From the NCBI GenBank assembly GCA_022600255.1, contig JAHZKU010000131.1:1-21214 (forward strand): a stretch of 21,214 nucleotides of DNA, given 5' to 3'. This DNA comes from Actinomycetes bacterium (GTDB lineage: Bacteria > Actinomycetota > Actinomycetes > S36-B12 > GCA-2699445). Made by a program: the position numbers and the translations under genes. This document shows positions 5,698 to 13,779 of the stretch, piece after piece. Under the pieces are notes generated by a model that was given only the letters and a program-made list of their open reading frames with translations, was not told where the DNA came from and ran no database searches. Within the stretch, counting starts at the first letter, position 1; each line of letters opens with the position of its first letter.

Positions 5698-8600
5698 GTT
5701 TTCCCACCGCAGCGGCCACCACACGCGGGACATCAGCGTAGAAGCGGGTGCGACTGCGACAGTGGCTGACCTCGTGGCAGCGCTGAACCCCCGTTCGGCC
5801 AACCTGTCGACGCTCACGCTCAGCGTGGAGACCGTAGGCGGCAAGACACAACTGGACCGGACCCAGTTACTGAGCCAGGAGTGTCTTCCCCGCGGAGCGG
5901 TCGTGCAGTGTTGCACTGCCGCGTCGCCAACGGTCGGCCTAGCCCTGCCCACCCTAGTGGTGACGGCCGGGCCGCACAGCGGTGACCACTTCACCTTGAT
6001 GGCTGGCTCCAACAGCTTGGGCCGAAATGCGAGCGCGGATATTTCGTTGAACGATCCTGCGGTCAGTGGTCGCCACGCACGGGTTGTCGTAGCCGAGCAC
6101 GTGGAGATCATTGACGAGAACTCTGCCAACGGTCTGCGGATTGACGGGGTGCCCACAGCACGCGCGCGCGTGACCGAACGTGCCCGAGTCTTGGTGGGAG
6201 ACACCGAGTTTCGAGTTGAGGCGCCGCAGGCCCGGGAGCACAACAAGGGAACCGCGAGCAATCGTATTGTCCGCAGTCCACGACTGCGTCCCACCCATCC
6301 CGCTCACGAATTCCCAGGGCCCGACTTACCCAAACGACCGGTCCGGCCGCACTTCCCCCTTACGATGCTGATCGCGCCTCTCTTCATGGGAGCGGCCTTG
6401 TACGCCATCACCGGACGCGTGGCCTCACTGCTGTTTGTGGCCCTGATGCCCATGATGATGATCGGAATGTGGTTCGAAAACCGGCGTTCGATGCGGCGAC
6501 AAACCCGCGAGGGCTGGCGGCGTTTTCGGGCTGATCTGGACCATCTCGCGGGTATGGTCGCCGATGAGCAGGATCGTGAACGCCTAGTTCGCCACGCCCA
6601 GCATCCGAGTGCGATTGATGTCATCACCAGCGCCCGGAACCGGACTTCACAGCTTTGGTCCCGTCGCCCTGATCTTCCCGATTTCGGTTCTTGCCGGCTG
6701 GGTGTGGGTAGCACGCCATCGCTGGTAACCATCGCGCGCGCGAGTTCATCGGGAATAGAGCGGGCGGCCTGGAATGTGCTCGAGGAGAGGTGTGAGGACT
6801 GGGCTCAGTTGCCCGACAGTCCTATCGCGGTGTCGTTGGCGGAGGTAAACGGCATTGCTGTGGTGGCTGACGCCAACCAGAATGCAGCCGTTGCCGCTGG
6901 TCTAGTTCTGCAAATGGCAGCACTGCATTCGCCCAGCGAACTTAGGATCATGGCCTTGCTTCCACAACAGCACGCAGCCCAATGGGACTGGCTGAAATGG
7001 CTACCTCACACAACGAACCGGTCCTCGGTTGGTGGCCAGTGGGCCCCCCGTATCGCCATTGGAGAAACTACAGGTGCCGAGCTACTACGGGATCTGGAGA
7101 ATCTCATCGCGGAACGGCGAGAGCCGAATGAGCCGGTTCGTCACCCGTTGGTGCTTCTGCTCGTCACTGGGGCGGACTGGGACATCGCTAGGCTCGCGAC
7201 GATCGCAGAAGTCGGGCCAACTGTGGGGGTTCATCTGCTGTGGATCACGACCGAGTTGCGCCAAGTCCCGGCGGCCCTGCGCGCCTTTATCGTGGTCCAA
7301 GCCACCGGGGAGGCCAGAATCGGTCAAGTCGGTGCGCCCGAATCCAATCAACCGGTCCTCGTCGAGCAGGTCAGCGCAGCCCAAGCGCAGGCAGCAGCAC
7401 GCGTGCTGGCGCCCTATGTTGATGCCACTTCGCGTGTGGCCGATCCGACCCATGGGCTACCGGACGCCATCAATTATCTGTCTCTGGTCGGCACGGCCAT
7501 GGCGCAGCAGCCAGCCAACATCAGCGAACGCTGGCTGGAGACAGGTTCCATTGCTAGTGCGGCCGTGCCAACGGGACGACCTTCGAGTCTGCGCGCGCTC
7601 CTGGGCGTGACCGCGGCCGATCCTCTCGTGGTCGATCTCATCGGCCAAGGTCCCCACGCGTTGGTAGGGGGAACCACCGGGTCAGGAAAGTCTGAACTGT
7701 TGCAGACGTGGGTGATGGCACTGGCCAGTGACTACTCCCCGGACCGACTCACATTCCTGTTTATTGACTACAAGGGAGGGGCGGCTTTCTCCGATTGTGT
7801 CCGCCTGCCGCATTCGGTCGGGCTTGTGACCGATCTAACCCCCGAGTTGGTTCAGCGTGCGCTGGCGTCGCTGGAGGCTGAGCTGAAGTATCGAGAGCAG
7901 ACAATGTCGGCAGCCGGATGCCAGGATCTGCAGGCCATGGAGCAACAGGCGTTGCCCGGCGCACCTCCCCGACTTGTTGTTGTGGTCGACGAGTTCGCGA
8001 CACTGGTCAGCGACGTTCCGGCTTTTGTGGACGGCATCGTGGATATCGCCCAGCGGGGGCGTTCGCTGGGCATCCACTTGATCTTGGCTACGCAACGGCC
8101 CGCTGGGGTGATCAAAGACAACCTGCGCGCCAACACGAATATCAGGATCGCTCTGCGCATGGCCGACCCGGCGGATTCAGTGGATGTGATCAAGGACGAT
8201 GCCGCAGCGGCTTTCGACTCCGCACGACCCGGGCGGGCCGCGCTGAAGTGTGGATCCGATCCTGCCATTGCCTTTCAATCCGCCTGGTTGGGTGGCCAAG
8301 AGGCCGACGCACCGGACTCGCCCGTGGTGGTGCTGCGTGATTTCCCGATCGTCGAGCCTGATCCCGAGCCCGTCCTTGCACCGCAGGGGAGTGCGGGAGG
8401 TAGTGACTCGGATTTGGCGCGACTGGTGCGCAATATCCAGGCGGCCGCGACCGAACACGGAATCGCTCCCCCGAGAAAGCCGTGGCTGCCGCCCCTATGC
8501 CAGCAGATAGATTTGGCGGACCTGATCCCGGCCCGGACGGAGTCCTTTCTGCCGCTAGGTTATGCCGACAATCCGGAACTGCAGACCCAAACGCTGGCAG

Positions 8601-9991
8601 GCTTTATGCCGGACCGTAGCGGGAACCTGGCGATCTATGGAACCACCGGTGCGGGAAAAACCACCGCACTGACCGCAGTGGCCACCCTGATCGGCCAAAC
8701 TGCACAGCGCGACTTGAGTCATGTCTACGTCTTGGATTGTGCATCCGGCGCCCTCCAAAGCGTACAAGTGTTGCCCCAGGTGGGCGCGGTGATCGCCGTT
8801 GCTGAACGGGAGCGGGTTGCGCGCCTCTTCGCACAGCTGCAGCAACTGTTGGCGGAGCGATCTGCGGCCTTCTCGGCAGTGGGCGCCACCAGCTTGCCCG
8901 AATTCCGGCAGAGAACTGGCCAGACCGAAACACCCAGAGTATTCCTGCTATTGGACGGGTTAGCGGTATTCCGCCAGGCCTACGAGAATGACCCTGACCC
9001 GAACCCGCTGTCAGCCCTGATTCAGGTGGCCACGATGGGGCGTGGTCTGGGCATTCACGTGATCTGGACTTGCGAACGGTCTGGTGCGGTTCCCGCCGGG
9101 CTGGCGGCGGTGACCCCGGACCGAGTGGTGCTACACCTAGCTTCCGCAGATGAAGCGACCCTGCTGCGGGCGCCTTCGGTGCTGGCTGCGCAGCAACCAC
9201 CTGGCCGCGGTTTCTACGACGGCCGCGAAATGCAGCTTGCTTGTGCCCCGCCGCTCTCGGACGAGGTTAACCCCTGGTCCACTGCGCGTCCCGCACCGAT
9301 TCACACCTTGCCGCGGGTGGTCCAGGCGGCCGACCTGCCTGCTGATGTGGTCGATGGTCCGGCCATTGGCATCAGTGGCGCGTCACTGGAGCCGATCGCC
9401 TTGGGCAAGGGCGGCATTCAGCTTCTAGCGGGCGGCTCGCAGATTGATCGGGCGCGCGTTCTGAAGGGAATTCTGCAGTGCGTGGCCCGCGACCCCAACA
9501 TTGAACGAACTTGCCTGATTGGTCCTATGGATTCGCTGCTTGCGCGGGAGGGGAATTGGGATCGCGAGTTGCTGGGACCGATCTTCGTGGCCCAAGAGCT
9601 TTCGAACCTCTCAGTGGCATTGAACCATTCAGAGCCGGGTTCCTGGTTGATCATCGTGGAGGATGCAGCTGGTTTCGTAAACGGTCCTGCCGATGCCGGG
9701 CTGCAAGAACAGATCGGCACCGCCCTGTGGCGCTCGCAAACGCTACTGGCGGAGGGGGATATCAGCAGTCTGCAGACGTCCTGGCCACTGCTGAGTCAGT
9801 TGCGCGCGCCAAGGCGGGGCTTCATGTTGCAGCCTGACCAAGTGGACGGCGATCTGCTGTTTCGTACCCCGCTGCCCCGGATCCAGCGTCACGACTTCTC
9901 CCATCGAAGCGATGTGGGTCGCGGCTATCGGGTGCAGGGTGGCGCTGCAGAACTGGTGCAACTTGTTAGTGCAGACACCTTTGGGGGGTAA
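5687..9991 (+). CDS. EssC/EccC-like FtsK/SpoIIIE ATPase with FHA domain (type VII secretion motor)
   Basis: A protein of about 1434 aa with the layout of type VII secretion ATPases. Residues 1-85 look like a ubiquitin-like beta-grasp domain (ATVADLVAAL). An FHA domain follows at about 88-180 (SLGR, SGRH, then ENSANGL), then two membrane segments at about 223-263. ATPase domain 1 has Walker A GTTGSGKS (662-669) and Walker B LVVVVDE (Asp768, Glu769). Domain 2 has Walker A GTTGAGKT (985-992) and LLLDG (Asp1090) with Gly in place of the usual Glu. A third module (about 1230-1434) lacks a P-loop. The ATPase would engage WXG100 proteins and power their export across the membrane. The start is GTG 5687, overlapping the pseudokinase gene by 11 bp; no strong Shine-Dalgarno, so coupling is likely and GTG 5672 is an alternative. 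Confidence 0.88.
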   Translation: MHLEFSHRSGHHTRDISVEAGATATVADLVAALNPRSANLSTLTLSVETVGGKTQLDRTQLLSQECLPRGAVVQCCTAASPTVGLALPTLVVTAGPHSGDHFTLMAGSNSLGRNASADISLNDPAVSGRHARVVVAEHVEIIDENSANGLRIDGVPTARARVTERARVLVGDTEFRVEAPQAREHNKGTASNRIVRSPRLRPTHPAHEFPGPDLPKRPVRPHFPLTMLIAPLFMGAALYAITGRVASLLFVALMPMMMIGMWFENRRSMRRQTREGWRRFRADLDHLAGMVADEQDRERLVRHAQHPSAIDVITSARNRTSQLWSRRPDLPDFGSCRLGVGSTPSLVTIARASSSGIERAAWNVLEERCEDWAQLPDSPIAVSLAEVNGIAVVADANQNAAVAAGLVLQMAALHSPSELRIMALLPQQHAAQWDWLKWLPHTTNRSSVGGQWAPRIAIGETTGAELLRDLENLIAERREPNEPVRHPLVLLLVTGADWDIARLATIAEVGPTVGVHLLWITTELRQVPAALRAFIVVQATGEARIGQVGAPESNQPVLVEQVSAAQAQAAARVLAPYVDATSRVADPTHGLPDAINYLSLVGTAMAQQPANISERWLETGSIASAAVPTGRPSSLRALLGVTAADPLVVDLIGQGPHALVGGTTGSGKSELLQTWVMALASDYSPDRLTFLFIDYKGGAAFSDCVRLPHSVGLVTDLTPELVQRALASLEAELKYREQTMSAAGCQDLQAMEQQALPGAPPRLVVVVDEFATLVSDVPAFVDGIVDIAQRGRSLGIHLILATQRPAGVIKDNLRANTNIRIALRMADPADSVDVIKDDAAAAFDSARPGRAALKCGSDPAIAFQSAWLGGQEADAPDSPVVVLRDFPIVEPDPEPVLAPQGSAGGSDSDLARLVRNIQAAATEHGIAPPRKPWLPPLCQQIDLADLIPARTESFLPLGYADNPELQTQTLAGFMPDRSGNLAIYGTTGAGKTTALTAVATLIGQTAQRDLSHVYVLDCASGALQSVQVLPQVGAVIAVAERERVARLFAQLQQLLAERSAAFSAVGATSLPEFRQRTGQTETPRVFLLLDGLAVFRQAYENDPDPNPLSALIQVATMGRGLGIHVIWTCERSGAVPAGLAAVTPDRVVLHLASADEATLLRAPSVLAAQQPPGRGFYDGREMQLACAPPLSDEVNPWSTARPAPIHTLPRVVQAADLPADVVDGPAIGISGASLEPIALGKGGIQLLAGGSQIDRARVLKGILQCVARDPNIERTCLIGPMDSLLAREGNWDRELLGPIFVAQELSNLSVALNHSEPGSWLIIVEDAAGFVNGPADAGLQEQIGTALWRSQTLLAEGDISSLQTSWPLLSQLRAPRRGFMLQPDQVDGDLLFRTPLPRIQRHDFSHRSDVGRGYRVQGGAAELVQLVSADTFGG

Positions 9992-10093
9992 CGCTACCCC
10001 TGCCGACCGGCTCAGAGCCGACGTACGGTCGCGACATGGAGAAATCCGTGGTGGCGGTAGAGAGTCTGCAGCTACCCAAACGAAGGAGGTCAC

Positions 10094-10366
10094 ATGCCCG
10101 CGATCACGCACGGGATGGACATTGCGCAGGTCCAGCAGCTCGGTACCCAACTCATGGCCCGCTCGGAGGAGGTCAAGACGGCTGCGAGTCAATTGCAGGG
10201 ACTCCTGGACGGCACCCCGTGGCTCGGCCCGGAAGCGGAGAAGTTCCGAGAGGAATGGAACGGTACCCACATGGCTGCGTTGAACCAGGTCGCAGCGGCG
10301 TTGGCGGACGCCGGGCAGCGGGCCCAGATTCACGCCTCCGAGCAGGAAAGTGCCTCGAACCAGTAA
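10094..10366 (+). CDS. WXG100 family protein (ESAT-6-like)
   Basis: A 90-aa protein of the standard WXG100 length, predicted to form a helical hairpin with W43-L44-G45 at the turn (DGTPWLGPEAEKFREEW). Such proteins dimerise and are exported by EssC/EccC ATPases, often serving as both substrates and secretion partners. The C-terminal tail (SEQESASNQ) has no Tyr-x-x-x-Asp/Glu export motif, so its partner may supply the signal. It has one of the strongest ribosome binding sites in the module (AAGGAGG, 10083-10089, before ATG 10094), fitting high expression. It sits directly after the ATPase gene (102-bp gap) and before a strong hairpin. Confidence 0.93.
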   Translation: MPAITHGMDIAQVQQLGTQLMARSEEVKTAASQLQGLLDGTPWLGPEAEKFREEWNGTHMAALNQVAAALADAGQRAQIHASEQESASNQ

Positions 10367-10373
10367 TCCGACT

Positions 10374-10409
10374 GCTCGCCCGATGTGAGGGTTCTCGCAT
10401 TGGGCGAGC
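10374..10409 (+). terminator. 16-bp hairpin after the WXG100 gene (partial terminator or mRNA stabiliser)
   Basis: Starting 8 bp after the WXG100 stop, bases 10374-10389 pair with 10394-10409 over 16 positions (14 Watson-Crick, 2 G-U) around a 4-nt GGTT loop. The base GCTCGCCC/GGGCGAGC is GC-rich. No T-run follows, as is common in actinobacterial terminators. It could end most transcripts after the WXG100 gene or protect its 3' end, giving more WXG100 than downstream regulators. Confidence 0.65.
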
Positions 10410-10493
10410 CGGAGGCTGATCCGGGCTTACCCTATTCGAGGTCCAACAACATCGGGGTGCTGAGCTAACCCCAAGAAAACGTGCGGAGATTGT

Positions 10494-11051
10494 ATGGAAC
10501 TCATCCAGGTCGGGGAACGGGCCGGGATCAGGCTGGATGCGGTCAACAGCACGACGATCTCGATTGGCCGCAGCGCAGATTGCGATGTTGTGATCCGCGA
10601 TGCCACGGTGTCGCGCCGCCATGCCGTGATTCAGCGCCGCGGAGACCAGTGGCAGATTCGGGATGCTGGCAGTCAAAATGGAGTTCGGGTTAATGGCTTG
10701 CGCATCAGTTCTGCAACCACCCTGCAACCCGGCGATGGGGTCGCGCTTGGGGGAACCCACTTGCGGATCGCGCGGGATGGCGGTGACAGTGTTCCGGCGC
10801 TGGTGACCCAACGAGCCCCTGTCGCCCCCACCGCACCAGCGGCGCTGACCCCTCGGGAGCGCGAACTGGTGCGGCATCTGGCTGCGGGCCTCACCGATCT
10901 TGAGATTTCGGAGCGAATGACGATCAGCATTCGTACTGTTCGCTCACACCTAGATCGGATTCGGGACAAGACCGGTGCTCGGCGTCGGCCCGATCTAACC
11001 CGCCTCGCACTAGATCTGGGACTGCTAACCGCACCCGGCGCAACCTCGTGA
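10494..11051 (+). CDS. FHA domain - LuxR-type HTH fusion regulator
   Basis: A 185-aa protein with an N-terminal FHA domain (about 1-93: IGRS with Gly25-Arg26, SRRH 40-43, QNG 61-63) and a C-terminal GerE/LuxR DNA-binding helix-turn-helix (about 117-178: LTPRERELVRHLAAG, then ISIRTVRSHLDRI). FHA domains bind phosphothreonine peptides; LuxR-type HTHs bind promoter DNA. There is no receiver domain, so the expected input is a phosphorylated partner rather than a His-Asp phosphorelay. A Pro/Ala-rich linker (about 100-117) joins the two. ATG 10494 is preceded by GGAG (10485-10488). The stop overlaps the kinase start (GTGA), so regulator and kinase are probably made together. Confidence 0.9.
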   Translation: MELIQVGERAGIRLDAVNSTTISIGRSADCDVVIRDATVSRRHAVIQRRGDQWQIRDAGSQNGVRVNGLRISSATTLQPGDGVALGGTHLRIARDGGDSVPALVTQRAPVAPTAPAALTPRERELVRHLAAGLTDLEISERMTISIRTVRSHLDRIRDKTGARRRPDLTRLALDLGLLTAPGATS

Positions 11052-11887
11052 TTTCACTGGGGGTGCCGGCGGGCTATCAGTTGCAAAGTGTCATTGGCTC
11101 GGGCGCGAACGGGACTGTCTACCGGGGTTGTGACCACGTGCTGTTCCGGAGCCTAGCGCTGAAGTGTGTTCCGATGGCCGGCTTATCCGAACCCAGCGCC
11201 GCGATGCTCTTGACCGAAGGCCAGCGACTCGCGCAAGTGTCCCACCCCAACTGCGTGCGAATCCTAGACGTACAGCGGACGGCGGACGCGGTGTGGTTTG
11301 TCATGGAATACGTTCCCGGGCCGACCCTGCAGGATCTCCTGGATCAAGCTGAGCCACCGCCTCCTGCAACAAGTCTTGCCATGATCCGGGACCTAGCGGA
11401 CGTCCTAGCCCATCTAGCGCACCTGGGGTTGGTGCACCACGACATCAAACCCGGCAACATCATCATCAACCCCGCGCGCGGCCCGGTTCTGGTGGACTTC
11501 GGGTCGTGCGTTGCGGCTAGCCGCCCAGGCGAATCCAACGGCAGCGTGGCGTTCATGGCGCCCGAGCGGCTGGAGCCGGGGAGCTCAAGCGCCGGCCCCG
11601 GCGCGGATGTCTATGCTCTGGGGGTACTGGCCTTCTGGTTGTTGGTTGGGTCCCACCCATTTGCACAGGCGCTCAGCAGTCCGGCGGCTATGGCCCACGC
11701 CCATCGCACGGCGACACCGCTATCCACTGGCCGCGGCCTGCCCCGGACAGTGCGCCGCGCAGTCAGGTCTGCCACCCAACCTGACCCCCAGCGGCGCATC
11801 TCAGCAGCCGCTCTGGGTCTGATCCTGCATCGCCTGACATCGAAGGAGACCTCATGGAGTTCTGCGCCAACTGTGGCCGTCGGCTAG
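11048..11887 (+). CDS. Serine/threonine protein kinase, soluble, catalytically intact
   Basis: A 279-aa Hanks-type kinase with every key motif: glycine loop IGSGANGTVYRG (16-27), Lys39 in LALKCV, alpha-C Glu57, catalytic loop HHDIKPGNIII (Asp132, Lys134, Asn137), DFG (150-152) and APE (171-173). It has no membrane segment or extracellular sensor domain, unlike PknB, so its signal must be intracellular or come through partners. The start is GTG 11048, overlapping the FHA-LuxR stop by 4 nt. The 3' end overlaps the zinc-ribbon gene by 34 bp. Likely targets are proteins read by the two FHA domains of the module. The shared HPNCV block suggests kinship with the upstream pseudokinase. Confidence 0.92.
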   Translation: MISLGVPAGYQLQSVIGSGANGTVYRGCDHVLFRSLALKCVPMAGLSEPSAAMLLTEGQRLAQVSHPNCVRILDVQRTADAVWFVMEYVPGPTLQDLLDQAEPPPPATSLAMIRDLADVLAHLAHLGLVHHDIKPGNIIINPARGPVLVDFGSCVAASRPGESNGSVAFMAPERLEPGSSSAGPGADVYALGVLAFWLLVGSHPFAQALSSPAAMAHAHRTATPLSTGRGLPRTVRRAVRSATQPDPQRRISAAALGLILHRLTSKETSWSSAPTVAVG

Positions 11888-12150
11888 TGACCGAACGCAG
11901 CGCATGCCTAGCGTGTGGGGCGCCCACCGGACGCAGTCGGGTCAGCGCACGCGACGAGTCTGCTCTGGGCAGTGTTGCCAGCGCAACAGCCTCGCCCGCG
12001 TTGCAGCCAGGGGTTGAGAGCGACACGTTAGTCACAGCCGCTCCCCTAGGCGAGGGATCCAGCCAAACCTGCATCACATGTGGCCAGACCTTGCCGCCTA
12101 CTACTCAAATCGCAGACCTGGCCGGGCCAACTCAGATAAACAGGAGTTGA
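11854..12150 (+). CDS. Small zinc-ribbon protein
   Basis: A 98-aa protein with an N-terminal zinc ribbon (Cys4, Cys7, Cys18, Cys21: FCANCGRRL and CLACG), a Ser/Ala-rich low-complexity middle and one more CxxC pair (Cys73, Cys76: CITCGQTLPP). The N-terminal ribbon matches the one on the pseudokinase in spacing and in the FCxxCGRRL block. ATG 11854 has GAAGGAG upstream (11842-11848) and lies inside the kinase gene in another frame. The function is unknown; zinc ribbons of this sort often mediate protein contacts, and the position suggests a kinase partner. Its 3' end overlaps the convergent DsrE-like gene by 19 bp. Confidence 0.72.
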   Translation: MEFCANCGRRLVTERSACLACGAPTGRSRVSARDESALGSVASATASPALQPGVESDTLVTAAPLGEGSSQTCITCGQTLPPTTQIADLAGPTQINRS

Positions 12151-12644
12151 GCACCCTCGGAGATCTCGATGAAGTCGGCCGCGTTGATGATGCCTTCGAC
12201 ATCGTCCCGCAGGTCGCTCTCGTGCAGGTCCATCATGTCCGCGGACATGCGACAAGCCCAAAGGTGTCCACCGGCCGCCACGATCTGATCCAGGAAATCG
12301 GGAACCTCGGGAATACCAAGGTCGGCAATCTGCTGCTTCATCATCTTGGTCGCCAGTCCGGTCATCCCCGGCATGGGAGCTAGGGCCTGTGGCATCCGGA
12401 TGTCCTTGACCGGCAGGTGCATCGCGGTGTTTCCGACTGCAGAGAACTGCAAATCGTTCATCCGGGACTTGGTAATCATGTCGAAGCCCCAGAACGTGAA
12501 GAACAGGTGTGTCTCCACGCCTTCTCCTAGGGCGGCGTTGCCCATCACTAAGGCGGGATAAGCCATGTCCAGGTTGCCTTTGGAGCAAATGATGGCAAGT
12601 TTGCGATCGGTATCGTCGTCATCGAAGTTGGGAATGATGGTCAT
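12132..12644 (-). CDS. DsrE/DsrF-like family sulfur carrier protein
   Basis: A 170-aa protein of the DsrE/F/DrsH-like family. Typical blocks are LAIICSKGNLDMAYPALVMG (15-34) and THLFFTFWGFDMI (45-57), then HLWACRMSADMM with Cys131, the position of the family's conserved cysteine; Cys20 is a second candidate. Members carry persulfide sulfur between thiol proteins in the cytoplasm. The start has GGAAAGGA upstream on the minus strand. It is the last gene of the sulfur operon, 44 bp after the DsrC-like gene, and converges with the zinc-ribbon gene. The direction of sulfur flow (oxidative or biosynthetic) is not evident from sequence. Confidence 0.85.
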   Translation of the reverse strand: MTIIPNFDDDDTDRKLAIICSKGNLDMAYPALVMGNAALGEGVETHLFFTFWGFDMITKSRMNDLQFSAVGNTAMHLPVKDIRMPQALAPMPGMTGLATKMMKQQIADLGIPEVPDFLDQIVAAGGHLWACRMSADMMDLHESDLRDDVEGIINAADFIEISEGAQLLFI

Positions 12645-12688
12645 TCTGGGGTCCTTTCCAAGTGTGTTGATCTAGGTGCGCCGGGGGG

Positions 12689-13003
12689 TCAGACGCAGCC
12701 ATGCGGCTTGGGGAGGCCAGCCACGTAGGACATCTTCTTGCCCGGCTTCTTTGGGAACAGTTGAAACTGCAACTTGGTCGGGAAGCCACCGACCTTGTCA
12801 ACTCGGCGTGTGGTCGCAGTTTGATTCTTCTCCTTGAAGTCTTCACGCAGGAACTTCACGACGGCCCAATGCTGATCGGTCATCGCGATCCCAATGTTCT
12901 GAGCGAGTTCGGCTCCGACATCTTCGTTCCATTCGTCGTATTCGGTGAGAAATCCTTCATCGTTGATTTGGACTTCTTGACCAGCAATTGTTGCGGTGGG
13001 CAT
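12689..13003 (-). CDS. DsrC/TusE family sulfur relay protein
   Basis: A 104-aa protein with family features: a compact helical body, FKEKNQTATTRRVDKVGG and the signature C-terminal arm AGLPKPHGCV with the penultimate cysteine (CysA, Cys103). The second cysteine of true DsrC (CysB, 11 residues earlier) is Ser92 here (MSYVAG), so the intramolecular trisulfide of dissimilatory DsrC cannot form and the protein is chemically TusE-like, carrying a persulfide on one Cys. The start ATG has AAAGGAGAT inside the end of the DUF1641 gene. No dsrAB genes are visible. It probably accepts sulfur from the SQR and DsrE-like neighbours. Confidence 0.88.
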   Translation of the reverse strand: MPTATIAGQEVQINDEGFLTEYDEWNEDVGAELAQNIGIAMTDQHWAVVKFLREDFKEKNQTATTRRVDKVGGFPTKLQFQLFPKKPGKKMSYVAGLPKPHGCV

Positions 13004-13005
13004 AT

Positions 13006-13779
13006 CTATCTCCTTTGTTGCGCCGTGGTCTTGGTCTGAGTTTGGGATTGCGTCACGGGGGCGGCCGGTGAACTAGTTTCCCCCACGGTGTGAAGCATTG
13101 CCAGCACCCGGGCTAGGCCTGCTCGGGTCGTCGGGTCGCGCAGCGATTTGGCGAGCGTGAACAACGATGGCGGTTCGGTGGGAACCTCATCGGAGTCCTG
13201 TACCGTAACGGCGGTCCGTTGTACGAGTTGCATCACCTCTGGTTGGGTCATCTCTTTGACCGCCGTCAGGATCGTGACGATGTTGTCGCCTAAGGCGTGC
13301 ACGTCATCTTCGGAGAACTCGGTCATCACACGCTCCGCAACGAAGCGACCCTGCCGCGCAAACGCGAAGTAGCCTTTCTCATCGGCGGATTGCAGCGCCT
13401 CTGTCAGGGAGGCCATCGCTGGCCCGCTGAGCTTGGTCAACTCCTGGGTTAAGCCAGCGACCGTGTCCAGTTGTTCCAACGTGCTGGTCAACTGGGGGAG
13501 ACTGACCGCCAGTGTGCGTAGGAAGTGCGTTAAGTCGTCCAGCGTCACTTCCTCGTTGAGGGCCGTGAGCTCGTTTGACGCTAACTCCATCGCCTGCGCG
13601 GTCACTGGGGTTAATGACTCGCCTAGTTCGGACCACTTCTCCCGAGCCTGGCGTTGCAGAATCAGTTCGTCTGCGATCAGGTCCACTTTCGCCGATAGCT
13701 CGTCAAGTCGGGACGCTAGTTCGCCGTTGGCTTGTGATTGGGCTGGGGCCGGGGCCGCGTGCTGCATATCGGTACTCAT
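13006..13779 (-). CDS. DUF1641 family protein
   Basis: A 257-aa, mostly helical, acidic protein with a DUF1641-like region (about 155-235: EDDVHALGDNIVTILTAVKE, later LFTLAKSLRDPTTRAGLARV). An N-terminal heptad-like stretch (LASRLDELSAKVDLIADEL, about 21-39) suggests a short coiled coil; the C-terminus is a Gln/Thr-rich tail. The family's biochemical role is unknown; relatives occur beside SQR-type flavoproteins and formate dehydrogenases (for example B. subtilis YrhD and YjgD). The ATG at 13779 overlaps the SQR stop as ATGA, pointing to coupled translation and a stable partner role for the oxidoreductase. An upstream extension to 13869 lies inside the SQR gene and is not supported. Confidence 0.82.
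   Translation of the reverse strand: MSTDMQHAAPAPAQSQANGELASRLDELSAKVDLIADELILQRQAREKWSELGESLTPVTAQAMELASNELTALNEEVTLDDLTHFLRTLAVSLPQLTSTLEQLDTVAGLTQELTKLSGPAMASLTEALQSADEKGYFAFARQGRFVAERVMTEFSEDDVHALGDNIVTILTAVKEMTQPEVMQLVQRTAVTVQDSDEVPTEPPSLFTLAKSLRDPTTRAGLARVLAMLHTVGETSSPAAPVTQSQTQTKTTAQQRR

Noticed and set aside
2906..12150. Second copy of the tRNA-Ala 3' end as attachment site of an island
   Set aside because: I found no repeat of the T-arm/acceptor sequence by reading and no integrase gene, so no att site is claimed.
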